A stretch of DNA of 64,000 nt, taken from positions 4,371,419-4,435,418 of the forward strand of contig NZ_CP053069.1 of NCBI RefSeq assembly GCF_013003965.1, in the 5' to 3' direction. Positions 38,176 to 46,111 of this stretch are shown here, piece after piece (position 1 is the stretch's first letter; each line of letters opens with the position of its first letter). Position numbers and translations under genes: made by a program. The notes beneath the pieces are model-generated. The model had not been told where the DNA came from. It made no database searches and saw only the letters and a list, made by a program, of their open reading frames with translations. The DNA is from Usitatibacter rugosus (lineage in GTDB: Bacteria; Pseudomonadota; Gammaproteobacteria; Burkholderiales; Usitatibacteraceae).

Positions 38176-39428
38176 GCACGCTGCAAAGGAAGGACGGCGC
38201 GCTCGCGATGGAAGGCGTGCCGCTCGAGGAGGTTGCAAGGCGCTTCGGCACGCCCTGCTACGTCTATTCGCGCTCGATGATCGAGGCGGCGTACCGGGAG
38301 TTCGACGAAGGCCTGGCGGGCGTGGACCACCTCGTCTGCTATGCGGTGAAGGCGAACTCCAACCTCGCCATCCTCGACGTGCTGCGCAGGCTCGGCAGCG
38401 GCTTCGACATCGTCTCGGGCGGCGAGCTCTCGCGCGTGCGCGCCGCGGGCGGCGAGAGCTCGAAGATCCTCTTCTCCGGCGTCGGCAAGTCCGAGGCCGA
38501 GATCCGCTTCGCGCTGGGCGAGCGCATCCGCTGCTTCAACGTGGAGAGCGAGCCGGAGCTGGAGCGGCTGAACGCGCTCGCCGGCGCGGCAGGGACGAAG
38601 GCCGCGGTGTCGCTGCGCGTGAATCCCGACGTCGACGCGAAGACGCATCCCTATATCTCCACGGGCCTCGCGGGAAACAAGTTCGGCATCCCGTACGGGC
38701 GGTCGCTCGAGGTCTACCGGCACGCCGCACGGCTTCCGCACCTGGTGGTCTCGGGGATCGATTGCCACATCGGCTCGCAGATCCTCGAGGCCTCTCCGCT
38801 CGAGGAGGCGGTCGATCGCGTGCTGGAGCTCGCCGACGCCGTGATCGCCGCGGGCATCCCGCTGCACCACGTCGACTTCGGCGGCGGCTTCGGCATCCGC
38901 TACCGCGAAGGCGACCGCACCATGGACGTCGGGCACTACACGCGCAAGCTCGCCCAGCGCATGCAGGGGCGCGGGCTGCAGGTGCTGCTGGAGCCCGGGC
39001 GCTACATCGTGGGCAACGCGGGCGTGCTGCTCACGCGCGTGGAGTACCTGAAGCTCGACAAGGCGAAGCGCTTCGCCGTGGTCGACGCCTCCATGAGCGA
39101 GCTGATCCGCCCCGCGCTCTACGAGGCGTGGCACGAGATCGTCCCCGTGACCGAGGCGCCCCGGGAGCGTGCGACCTACGACGTGGTGGGCCCGATCTGC
39201 GAATCGTCCGACGTGCTGGGCACCGGGCGCGAGCTCGCGATCGCCGAAGGCGATCTCCTCGCCATCCTCTCCGCCGGGGCCTATGCGATGGCGATGGCGT
39301 CGAACTACAATACGCGCCCGCGCCCTCCCGAGGCGCTCGTCGACGGCGATCGCATCCTCGCGATCCGTGCGCGCGAAAGCGTCGAATCCCTCTACGCCGG
39401 CGAATCGACGCTCGATAAGGCGGAGTAG
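38172..39428 (+). CDS. lysA: diaminopimelate decarboxylase
   Basis: This is a 418-residue PLP enzyme that makes lysine from meso-diaminopimelate. The PLP Lys is in CYAVKANSNLAIL (near residue 60). The glycine-rich DFGGGFGI, EPGRYIVGNAG, the CESSDVLG motif of the second subunit, and AGAYAMAMASNYN are all present. It overlaps lptM by four bases. Confidence 0.97.
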   Translation: MSTLQRKDGALAMEGVPLEEVARRFGTPCYVYSRSMIEAAYREFDEGLAGVDHLVCYAVKANSNLAILDVLRRLGSGFDIVSGGELSRVRAAGGESSKILFSGVGKSEAEIRFALGERIRCFNVESEPELERLNALAGAAGTKAAVSLRVNPDVDAKTHPYISTGLAGNKFGIPYGRSLEVYRHAARLPHLVVSGIDCHIGSQILEASPLEEAVDRVLELADAVIAAGIPLHHVDFGGGFGIRYREGDRTMDVGHYTRKLAQRMQGRGLQVLLEPGRYIVGNAGVLLTRVEYLKLDKAKRFAVVDASMSELIRPALYEAWHEIVPVTEAPRERATYDVVGPICESSDVLGTGRELAIAEGDLLAILSAGAYAMAMASNYNTRPRPPEALVDGDRILAIRARESVESLYAGESTLDKAE

Positions 39429-39434
39429 ACGTGA

Positions 39435-39455
39435 TTGGTATCGACTCGATACCAA
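39435..39455 (+). promoter_or_regulatory. 21-bp perfect palindrome, putative MarR operator 3
   Basis: TTGGTATCG-ACT-CGATACCAA is a perfect 9-3-9 inverted repeat, six bases after the lysA stop and upstream of the histone-like gene. Its core GTATCGACTCGATAC matches the pattern of the two palindromes before the MarR gene. Confidence 0.6.
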
Positions 39456-39485
39456 AATGCGGCGAGTCCGCTCAAATCGTCACGC

Positions 39486-39511
39486 TTGACATCGCCAGTC
39501 GCATCTAGAAT
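39486..39511 (+). promoter_or_regulatory. possible promoter of the histone-like gene
   Basis: A perfect TTGACA (39486-39491) is followed by TAGAAT (39506-39511), but the spacing is only 14 bases, so it is weak evidence. The 256-base gap here otherwise holds a palindrome, a small CACCA/TGGTG hairpin near 39518-39532 and no open gene. Confidence 0.3.
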
Positions 39512-39684
39512 CCAACTCACCAAGCTGGTGCGTGCGTTGAAGGACCCGAAGCACGACGCACGAAGTAGCGCAGCAGAGCTACCAGGCACCGTTCGATGCG
39601 ATTTTCCGGACGCTTGGAGATGCGGTAACGGTTCCTTACGGGGCTGGCCGCGATACTTAGTCCACCATTGAAAGGAGCAACACC

Positions 39685-39996
39685 ATGGCAACGAAGAAAA
39701 AAGCTGCGAAGAAGAAAACCGCGAAAAAAGCCAAAAAGGCCAAGAAAGCGAAGAAACGGTCAACTAAAAAGTCGACCAAGAAGAAAGCTGCAAAGAAGAA
39801 GGCTGCGAAGAAACGCAAACCAGCCAAGAAGGCAGCCAAGAAAGCTAAGAAGAAGGCCGGAAAGAAAAAGCCGGCCAAGAAGCGCAAAGCGGCGAAGCCG
39901 GCCATGAAGAAGATGGCGGCTCCGGTAGCGATGAAGCCGATGATGGCTCCGGCCGTCACCCCGGTCATCACGCCGCTGATCAAGCCGATGAGCTAG
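39685..39996 (+). CDS. histone H1-like Lys/Ala-rich DNA-binding protein
   Basis: This is a 103-residue protein in which 43 residues are lysine. Residues 1-75 are repeated AKK/AAKKK units like the C-terminal tails of eukaryotic H1 and bacterial HctB/BpH1-type proteins, which bind and compact DNA. The last 30 residues are quite different, rich in Met, Pro, Val and Ile. AAAGGAG lies seven bases before the ATG, a strong ribosome site. A long hairpin follows the gene. A palindrome resembling the MarR operators lies upstream. Confidence 0.85.
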   Translation: MATKKKAAKKKTAKKAKKAKKAKKRSTKKSTKKKAAKKKAAKKRKPAKKAAKKAKKKAGKKKPAKKRKAAKPAMKKMAAPVAMKPMMAPAVTPVITPLIKPMS

Positions 39997-40013
39997 GCGG
40001 CTTGACCCGGAAA

Positions 40014-40071
40014 CGAGGCGCTAACCGACCCCCCGCGCAAGCGGAACCACCCCCGGTCGATTAGCGCCTCG
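40014..40071 (+). terminator. long hairpin after the histone-like gene
   Basis: A 17-bp stem with one mismatch (CGAGGCGCTAACCGACC at 40014-40030 and its partner at 40055-40071) encloses a 24-base loop. It lacks a U-tract but sits between convergent genes and may end both transcripts or protect a 3' end. Confidence 0.55.
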
Positions 40072-40575
40072 CTAGCGGGTTTCCCAACTCCCGATCGTTT
40101 CGTAGCGTCCCGCTTCCGAGCGGACCAGCGCCAATGCGCTCGCTCTCCATGGGATGGGCGCAATGGGCGTGCGCGCCACCGCCGAACGGATGCGGCGGGC
40201 CAGCGTGACGTGCGGCGCGAACGGCCGCTCCTCCAGCACGAATCCCGCGTCCTTCAACGCCTGGCCCAACTGCGCGGCGAGATCGATGAGGCCCGGCGCC
40301 GGCGACTCGCAGCCCGCCCAACCCACGCGAGCACCCCGGAACGATCCGGTGCGGTCGAGCCGCACCTCGAAGGCCGTTGCACGAATAGCGCCGGCCACCC
40401 CGCGCGCACGCTCGACGGCTTCGGGATCGATCTCGCCCAGGAAAGCCAGCGTGAGGTGGATCTTCTCGCGGGGGACGGGCTTGCCGCCCGACTGCTCCGC
40501 CAGCTCTCGTGCCAGCGCGGCGAGCGCGGCCGCGGCGGCGGCATCCGGCCAGAGCGCGAAGAAATGGCGCGCCAC
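40072..40575 (-). CDS. thpR: RNA 2',3'-cyclic phosphodiesterase
   Basis: This is a 167-residue 2H phosphoesterase. The two HxTx motifs are KIHLTLAFLG (near residue 38) and APHVTLARR (near 122). The start at GTG 40575 gives ARHFFALWPD, the typical N-terminus, two bases after the mgtE stop. The enzyme opens 2',3'-cyclic phosphates and can ligate tRNA halves in vitro; its physiological role is unsettled. It is last in aroE-mtgA-mgtE-thpR. Confidence 0.9.
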   Translation of the reverse strand: MARHFFALWPDAAAAAALAALARELAEQSGGKPVPREKIHLTLAFLGEIDPEAVERARGVAGAIRATAFEVRLDRTGSFRGARVGWAGCESPAPGLIDLAAQLGQALKDAGFVLEERPFAPHVTLARRIRSAVARTPIAPIPWRASALALVRSEAGRYETIGSWETR

Positions 40576-40577
40576 GG

Positions 40578-42044
40578 CTAGATGAGGAAGATCGTCGCGA
40601 GCCCGAGGAAGACGAAGAAGCCCATGCTGTCGGTGATGAACGTGAGGAATACGCTCGAGCCGACGGCCGGATCGCGGCCGAAGCGCTCCATGGTGAGCGG
40701 GATGAAGAGGCCCGCGAGGGCGGCCACGATCATGTTCAGCATCATCGCCATCGCCATCACGCCACCCAGCGCGACGTTGCGGTAGAGCATCCACGCGACA
40801 ACACCCAGGACGCTCCCCCAGATCACGCCGCTGGTGACCGCCACGCCCAGCTCGCGGGCCAGCAGCCGGCGCGCGTTGCTGGCGCTCACCTGGCCCAGCG
40901 CGAGGGAGCGCACGATGAGCGTGGCCGTCTGGTTGCCCGTGTTGCCGCCGATGCCGGCGACGATCGGCATCAACGCCGCCAGCGCCGCCAGCTTCTCGAT
41001 CGACCCCTCGAACGCACCGACCACGCGGGAAGCGATGAAGGCCGTGCAGAGGTTGAGCGCGATCCACGGGCCGCGGTTCTTCACCGACGCCCACACCGTG
41101 GAGAAGATGTCCTCCTCTTCGCGCAGACCCACCTTGGCCAGCTCCTGCTGCTCCTGGCGCTCGCGCACGTAGTCGAGGACCGCCTGCACCGGCACGCGAC
41201 CGGTCACCTTGCCGTCGGCGCTCACGACCGGCGCGCTCACGAGCTCGTAGCGCTCGAACGCCCGGGCGGCCTCCTCGGCGTCGCTGTCGGCGGCGAAGGA
41301 GACGACGTTCTGCTGGTAGATCGACGCCACTTCCACGTCGGGATCGGTCACCAGCAGCTTGTTCAGCGGGAGGACACCCAGGAGGCGATCGTCCCGGTCC
41401 ACGATGAAGATGGCGTCGGTCTGCGCCGGCAGCTCGTCGTAGCGCCGGAGGTAGCGCAGCGCCACTTCGACGGTGACGTCGTCGCGGATGCTCACCACTT
41501 CGAAGTCCATCAGCGCGCCGACCGTGCCTTCCGGATACGACAGGGCCGATTGCAGCTCGGCGCGCTCGTCGACGTCCTGCGCCTCGATGATGTCCTGGAC
41601 GATCTCTTCCGACAGGTCGGGCGCGAGGTCGGCGATCTCGTCGGCATCGAGGTGCTGGGCCGCGGCGACGATCTCCGCGCTGTCCATGTCCGCGAGGAGC
41701 GTCTCGCGCACCGCATCCGACACCTCGAGGAGGATCTCGCCGTCGCGGTCGCTGCGGACCAGGCCCCAGACCGCGATGCGGTCCAGCGGCGGCAAGCCCT
41801 CCAGCACGTAGGCCACGTCCGCGGGGTGAAGGCCATCGAGGCGCTTCTGCAGCTCGGCGAGGTTCTGCTTGTGCACCAGGCCTTCGACGAGCGCGGGCTT
41901 GCGCCCGTCCTGCTCGCCCTGGCGATGGACGAGGTCCTCGACCAGCTTCTGCTTCGCGATCAGGCGCGTCACCGCCTCCAGGTGATCCTGGGGCGATTCC
42001 GAACGCGGGATGTCTTCGGGACGGCGGGCCATGAGCCCGCCCAT
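40578..42044 (-). CDS. mgtE: magnesium transporter MgtE
   Basis: This is a 488-residue protein. An N-terminal helical MgtE domain (about residues 40-165) is followed by paired CBS domains (about 170-295), a plug helix, and five membrane helices (about 320-488) with GIGGNTGNQTATLIVRSLALGQ. The CBS part senses Mg2+ and gates the channel. ATG 42032 is an alternative start. No Mg2+ riboswitch was seen, since only nine bases separate it from mtgA. Confidence 0.94.
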   Translation of the reverse strand: MGGLMARRPEDIPRSESPQDHLEAVTRLIAKQKLVEDLVHRQGEQDGRKPALVEGLVHKQNLAELQKRLDGLHPADVAYVLEGLPPLDRIAVWGLVRSDRDGEILLEVSDAVRETLLADMDSAEIVAAAQHLDADEIADLAPDLSEEIVQDIIEAQDVDERAELQSALSYPEGTVGALMDFEVVSIRDDVTVEVALRYLRRYDELPAQTDAIFIVDRDDRLLGVLPLNKLLVTDPDVEVASIYQQNVVSFAADSDAEEAARAFERYELVSAPVVSADGKVTGRVPVQAVLDYVRERQEQQELAKVGLREEEDIFSTVWASVKNRGPWIALNLCTAFIASRVVGAFEGSIEKLAALAALMPIVAGIGGNTGNQTATLIVRSLALGQVSASNARRLLARELGVAVTSGVIWGSVLGVVAWMLYRNVALGGVMAMAMMLNMIVAALAGLFIPLTMERFGRDPAVGSSVFLTFITDSMGFFVFLGLATIFLI

Positions 42045-42053
42045 TGTAAGCGG

Positions 42054-42749
42054 CTAGGGCAGCTCGGCCGCGGGCATTCTCGCGAGGATGATCCCGGTCT
42101 TGCGCTCGAGCCACGCGGTGTTGCGGTTGCGGTCGTAGAAGCGCGGGTTGGGAACGATGGCGGCAAGGCGCGCGGAGCCCTCGGGGCCGAGCGCAGAGGC
42201 GCTGGTGCCGTAGTAGTGGCGCGCGGCCGCCTCGGCGCCGAAGACGCCGTCGCCCCACTCGATCACGTTCAGGTACACCTCGAGGATGCGGCGCTTGGGC
42301 CACAGCTTCTCGATCATCACCGTGATCAGTGCCTCCTGCCCCTTGCGCCACAGCGTGCGGTTGCCGGAGAGGAAGAGGTTCTTCGCGAGCTGCTGCGAGA
42401 TGGTCGAGCCGCCGCGGACCACCTTGCCCTTCTGCTTGTTCTTCTCCATCGCCTTCTCGATCGCCTCCCAGTCGAAGCCCTCGTGGTCGACGAACTTCGC
42501 GTCCTCCGCGGCGACGATGGCGCGCTTGAGGCTGGGCGAGATCTTCTCGTAGGGCACCCACTGCTGCTTCAGCTTCGCGTCGGGCTTCTTCTCGCGCAGG
42601 CGCTCGAGCTGCGCTTCCATGAAGGCCGTCGACTGCGGGTTGTGGTCCTTCCACCACCACACGCGCGCGAGGAACGTGAGCTCGTAGGCGATCAGCAGCG
42701 CCGCGAGGCCGGCCAGCAGCCACGCGAAGTAGCGCGCGAAGGTCTTCAT
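42054..42749 (-). CDS. mtgA: monofunctional peptidoglycan glycosyltransferase
   Basis: This is a 231-residue GT51 enzyme that polymerises glycan strands. A membrane anchor (about residues 8-28) is followed by the catalytic EDAKFVDHEGFDWEAIEKAME (catalytic Glu near 82), then RGGSTISQQLAKNLFLS and KRRILEVYLNVIEWGDGVFG. It overlaps aroE by four bases, a common pairing in proteobacteria. Confidence 0.95.
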   Translation of the reverse strand: MKTFARYFAWLLAGLAALLIAYELTFLARVWWWKDHNPQSTAFMEAQLERLREKKPDAKLKQQWVPYEKISPSLKRAIVAAEDAKFVDHEGFDWEAIEKAMEKNKQKGKVVRGGSTISQQLAKNLFLSGNRTLWRKGQEALITVMIEKLWPKRRILEVYLNVIEWGDGVFGAEAAARHYYGTSASALGPEGSARLAAIVPNPRFYDRNRNTAWLERKTGIILARMPAAELP

Positions 42750-43570
42750 GGGCGAGCGCGCATCGTCGCCAGCACCGCCGCCGTCGCGGGCCGCGTCCCG
42801 TGCCAGACAAGGAATGCCTCGGCCGCCTGCTCCACCAGCATGCCGAGCCCGTCGCTGCCGCGCGCACCCAGCGCACGCGCGTGCTCGACGAACGGCTTCG
42901 CGGCCGGTCCGTAGGCCATGTCGTAGGCGAGCGCGCCGCGCGCGAGGCAGCCTGGCGCCAGCGCGAGCGGCGTGCCCTTCGTCGACGTGGACGTCGCGTT
43001 GATGAGCACGTCGAAGCTTCCGTCCGCGACCCCGGCGAGAGTCCGCGCTTCGATCGGGCCGAGCGACGCGAACTCCTTCGCCAGGGCTTCGGCGCGATCG
43101 AGCGTCCGGTTCGCGATCACGAGAGCCGCGGGCCGCGATTCCAGCAAGGGCGCGATCACACCCCGCGCTGCACCGCCTGCGCCCAGCAATGCGATGCGCG
43201 CGCCCGCGAGCGACACGCCGAGATTGCGCGTGAGGTCGGCGATGAGCCCGGCGCCGTCGGTGTTGTCCGCCGCGATGCGTCCGCCCGTCGAGGTGAGCAC
43301 GTTCGCCGCACCCGCGAGGCGCGCGCGATCGGTGGCGCTCGCCGCGAACCGCAACGCCTCGATCTTGAACGGCAGCGTCACGTTGGCGCCGCGCCCGCCG
43401 CCTTCGAAGAACGCGCTCGCCGAACCGGCGAAATCCTCCATCGGCGCGAGGAGCGTCGCGTACTCCAGGGCGGTGCCGGTCTCCATCGCGAACTGCGCGT
43501 GGATCGCCGGCGAGAGGCTGTGGCCGACGGGATTGCCGATGACCACGAAGCGCGGGGGCGTTGCCATCAT
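42746..43570 (-). CDS. aroE: shikimate dehydrogenase
   Basis: This is a 274-residue NADP-dependent enzyme of the aromatic pathway. Substrate motifs are GNPVGHSLSPAIH and NVTLPFK (catalytic Lys near residue 71). NTDG carries the catalytic Asp, and the nucleotide loop is LLGAGGAARGV. It starts next to the glnA control region, and a second ATG lies one codon in. It is first in aroE-mtgA-mgtE-thpR. Confidence 0.96.
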   Translation of the reverse strand: MMATPPRFVVIGNPVGHSLSPAIHAQFAMETGTALEYATLLAPMEDFAGSASAFFEGGGRGANVTLPFKIEALRFAASATDRARLAGAANVLTSTGGRIAADNTDGAGLIADLTRNLGVSLAGARIALLGAGGAARGVIAPLLESRPAALVIANRTLDRAEALAKEFASLGPIEARTLAGVADGSFDVLINATSTSTKGTPLALAPGCLARGALAYDMAYGPAAKPFVEHARALGARGSDGLGMLVEQAAEAFLVWHGTRPATAAVLATMRARP

Positions 43571-43612
43571 TTAATAGGTATGGGGGTGACGAGCGTTGAG
43601 TTTTTGTGTTGA

Positions 43613-43659
43613 TGCTCTATGATGGTGCGTGCGGCCAAAATTGGCACCATGTTCGTGCG
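43613..43659 (+). promoter_or_regulatory. two NtrC-type enhancer sites upstream of glnA
   Basis: Site 1 (43613-43629, GCTC-N7-GTGC) and site 2 (43643-43659, GCAC-N7-GTGC) match the NtrC pattern GCAC-N7-GTGC, site 1 with a changed base. Their centres are 30 bases apart, near three helical turns. They lie about 60-110 bases upstream of the predicted -24/-12 promoter. The glnA and ntrBC genes nearby support this. Confidence 0.7.
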
Positions 43660-43719
43660 TCGCGGCCAAAAATCGACGAAGTACGCATTGGCGTTCAATG
43701 CCTTACGTACAATCGCCAG

Positions 43720-43735
43720 TGGCATGTTTTTCGCT
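43720..43735 (+). promoter_or_regulatory. sigma-54 promoter of glnA
   Basis: TGGCATGTTTTTCGCT has GG and GC exactly ten bases apart, the invariant -24/-12 geometry. It is close to TGGCAC-N5-TTGCA. Transcription would begin near 43746, about 67 bases before the glnA ATG. Confidence 0.65.
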
Positions 43736-43812
43736 ATTCAGAGGCCTCGACCGGGTCATTTCGGCCGCTCGTTTACCATTTCTGTGCATTCACCACCCCT
43801 CAGGAGAACTCC

Positions 43813-45222
43813 ATGGCAGTCGGCGACGTATTCAAGACGATCAAGGAAAACGAGGTCAAGTTCGTCGACCTCCGTTTTACCGACACGAAAGGAAAAGAAC
43901 AGCACGTAAGCGTCCCGACCAAGTTCTTCGGGGAAGACAAGTTCACCGACGGCCACGCCTTCGACGGATCGTCCATCGCCGGTTGGAAGGGTATCGAAGC
44001 TTCGGACATGTTGCTCATGCCGGATCCGGATTCGATGCGCATGGACCCGTTCTTCGACGAGCCGACCCTCGTCCTGTCGTGCGACGTGCTCGAGCCCTCC
44101 ACGGGCAAGGGCTACGAGCGCGACCCGCGCACCATCGGCAAGAAGGCCGAGGCCTACCTCAAGAGCTCCGGCCTCGGCGACACGGCGTACTTCGGCCCGG
44201 AGCCCGAGTTCTTCGTGTTCGACGCGGTGGAGTGGAAGGTCGACATGTCGGGCTCCAGCGTGAAGATCTACTCGGAAGAAGCGCCCTGGTCCACCGATGG
44301 CAAGTTCGAGGGCGGCAACCTCGGCCACCGTCCGCCGGTGAAGGGCGGCTACTTCCCCGTGCCGCCGGTCGATTCGCTGCAGGACATGCGCTCGGCCATG
44401 TGCCTGGCACTCGAGGAGCAGGGCGTCGAGGTGGAAGTGCATCACCACGAAGTCGCGGCGCCGGGCCAGTGCGAGATCGGCACGAAGTTCAACACGCTCG
44501 TGAAGCGCGCCGACTGGCTGCAGATCCTCAAGTACACCGTGTGGAATGTCGCGCGCTCGTACGGCAAGACGGCCACCTTCATGCCGAAGCCGGTCGTGGG
44601 CGACAACGGCTCGGGCATGCACGTGCACCAGTCGGTGTGGAAGGGCGGCAAGAACCTCTTCGCCGGCGAGGGCTACGCAGGCCTCTCCGACTTCGCGCTC
44701 TATTACATCGGCGGCGTCATCAAGCACGCGAAGGCGCTGAACGCGATCACCAACCCGGGCACCAACTCGTACAAGCGTCTCGTGCCGGGCTTCGAGGCTC
44801 CGATCAACCTCGCGTACTCGGCTCGCAACCGCTCGGCCTCGTGCCGCATCCCGTTCGTGTCGAGCCCGAAGGGCCGCCGCGTCGAGGTGCGCTTCCCGGA
44901 TCCGACGGCGAATCCGTATCTCGCCTTCGCCGCGCTGCTGATGGCGGGCCTGGACGGCGTGCAGAACAAGATCCACCCCGGCGATCCGCTCGACAAGAAC
45001 CTCTACGACCTCGAGCCCGAAGAGGCCGCGAAGGTGCCGCATCCGTGCGCGTCGCTCGACGAGGCGCTGGAGAGCCTGGACAAGGACCGCGGCTTCCTCA
45101 AGGCGGGCGGCGTGTTCACCGACGACATGATCGATGCGTACATCGCGCTCAAGTACGAGGAGGTGCAGCGCTTCCGCATGACGACGCACCCGGTCGAGTT
45201 CGACATGTACTACTCGTCCTGA
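43813..45222 (+). CDS. glnA: glutamine synthetase type I
   Basis: This is a 469-residue enzyme that joins ammonia and glutamate. Conserved segments are [39 protein letters not shown] (ammonia and metal sites), [17 protein letters not shown] and [13 protein letters not shown]. The adenylylation Tyr falls in [11 protein letters not shown] (near residue 398), so activity is probably controlled by GlnE. GGAG lies before the ATG at 43813. Upstream are NtrC sites and a -24/-12 promoter, and a strong terminator follows. Confidence 0.98.
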   Translation: MAVGDVFKTIKENEVKFVDLRFTDTKGKEQHVSVPTKFFGEDKFTDGHAFDGSSIAGWKGIEASDMLLMPDPDSMRMDPFFDEPTLVLSCDVLEPSTGKGYERDPRTIGKKAEAYLKSSGLGDTAYFGPEPEFFVFDAVEWKVDMSGSSVKIYSEEAPWSTDGKFEGGNLGHRPPVKGGYFPVPPVDSLQDMRSAMCLALEEQGVEVEVHHHEVAAPGQCEIGTKFNTLVKRADWLQILKYTVWNVARSYGKTATFMPKPVVGDNGSGMHVHQSVWKGGKNLFAGEGYAGLSDFALYYIGGVIKHAKALNAITNPGTNSYKRLVPGFEAPINLAYSARNRSASCRIPFVSSPKGRRVEVRFPDPTANPYLAFAALLMAGLDGVQNKIHPGDPLDKNLYDLEPEEAAKVPHPCASLDEALESLDKDRGFLKAGGVFTDDMIDAYIALKYEEVQRFRMTTHPVEFDMYYSS

Positions 45223-45242
45223 CGGATTCGCGAATGGACGCG

Positions 45243-45280
45243 ACAAAGGGGGCGGGCGACCGCCCCCTTTGTGTTTTTTT
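45243..45280 (+). terminator. intrinsic terminator of glnA
   Basis: A 13-bp stem (ACAAAGGGGGCGG at 45243-45255 with CCGCCCCCTTTGT at 45260-45272), a GCGA tetraloop and a run of seven T follow the glnA stop by 20 bases. A second small hairpin (CACCCCC/GGGGGTG) follows at 45282-45308. Confidence 0.9.
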
Positions 45281-45393
45281 CCACCCCCGACCACAAGCTA
45301 TGGGGGTGTCACACAACTATCTCATTGATCTAGTTGCTTTTTTCATGACGCCATCGCATCCTTTCCTTCCCGTTTCGCGAATGGGAGCGCGAG

Positions 45394-46020
45394 ATGAAGA
45401 AGCTCTGGATTGCAACGTTCCTGGCAGTGACGAGCGCAAGCGCGCTCGCGCAGTCCACGATCTACAAGCACGTGGACGCGAACGGCCGGGTGACGTACAC
45501 GAACAAGCCGATGAAAGATGCCGCGGTGGTGGAGCTCGAGCCGCTCACGCTGATCCCGGCCACGCCCACCGGCATGCTGCAGCCGCAGGGCGTCGCGGCG
45601 AAGCCGCCGGCCGCACCCACGCCGGCACCGGCTTCGGCCGAAGCGAACATCAAGCCCGCGGTCGCGATCGTGACGGCAATGCCGTCGGCGAGCGCGGTGA
45701 GCTTCCCGAAGGTGGACACGTCGCTGCAGAAGAAGCGCGACGAGGAGCGCCGCCGCATCCTCGAGGAAGAGCTGAAGGGCGAGGAAGACCAGCTCTCGAA
45801 CGTGCGCCGCAACCTCGGCGAAGAGCAACGCAACCCCGAATTGGTCGCCGTGGTGCGCATGGCGCAGGCCACGGCCGATCCGACGCCGTCCCAGCAGGTC
45901 GAGCTTCGCAACAAGCTCGAGAAGGCCTCCGGCCGCATTCGCGGCCTGCAAGCTACCGCAGCCGAGCACGAGAAGAACATCGAGGCGCTCAAGAAAGAGC
46001 TCGGCGCCTTGAAGCCCTAG
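45394..46020 (+). CDS. exported DUF4124-domain protein with coiled coil
   Basis: This is a 208-residue protein. A signal peptide (MKKLWIATFLAVTSASALA) precedes a DUF4124 strand motif (TIYKHVDANGRVTYTNKP). A Pro/Ala-rich linker (about residues 65-85) and a long charged coiled coil (about 110-208) with KKRDEERRRILEEELK follow. It lies between the glnA terminator and ntrB. No evidence ties it to nitrogen control beyond position. Confidence 0.7.
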   Translation: MKKLWIATFLAVTSASALAQSTIYKHVDANGRVTYTNKPMKDAAVVELEPLTLIPATPTGMLQPQGVAAKPPAAPTPAPASAEANIKPAVAIVTAMPSASAVSFPKVDTSLQKKRDEERRRILEEELKGEEDQLSNVRRNLGEEQRNPELVAVVRMAQATADPTPSQQVELRNKLEKASGRIRGLQATAAEHEKNIEALKKELGALKP

Positions 46021-46111
46021 CCTCGACCAGTCCCCCTTTCCGGCGTCCTGCCGACGCGCCGGCCCCCGTGGCTGGCGCGCTAATTGCTTTTTGTTCGTCT
46101 GAACGCCGGCC

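Noticed and set aside
39429-39684. Possible small gene in the lysA-histone gap
   Set aside because: The only frame (from 39435) starts inside the palindrome, has no ribosome site and resembles no protein.
43641-43660. TGGCACCATGTTCGTGC as a second sigma-54 promoter
   Set aside because: GG and GC are 12 bases apart, not 10; it fits an NtrC site instead.
43579-45308. Shared 10-mer TATGGGGGTG on both sides of glnA
   Set aside because: It is too short to call an integration scar; no longer match surrounds it.
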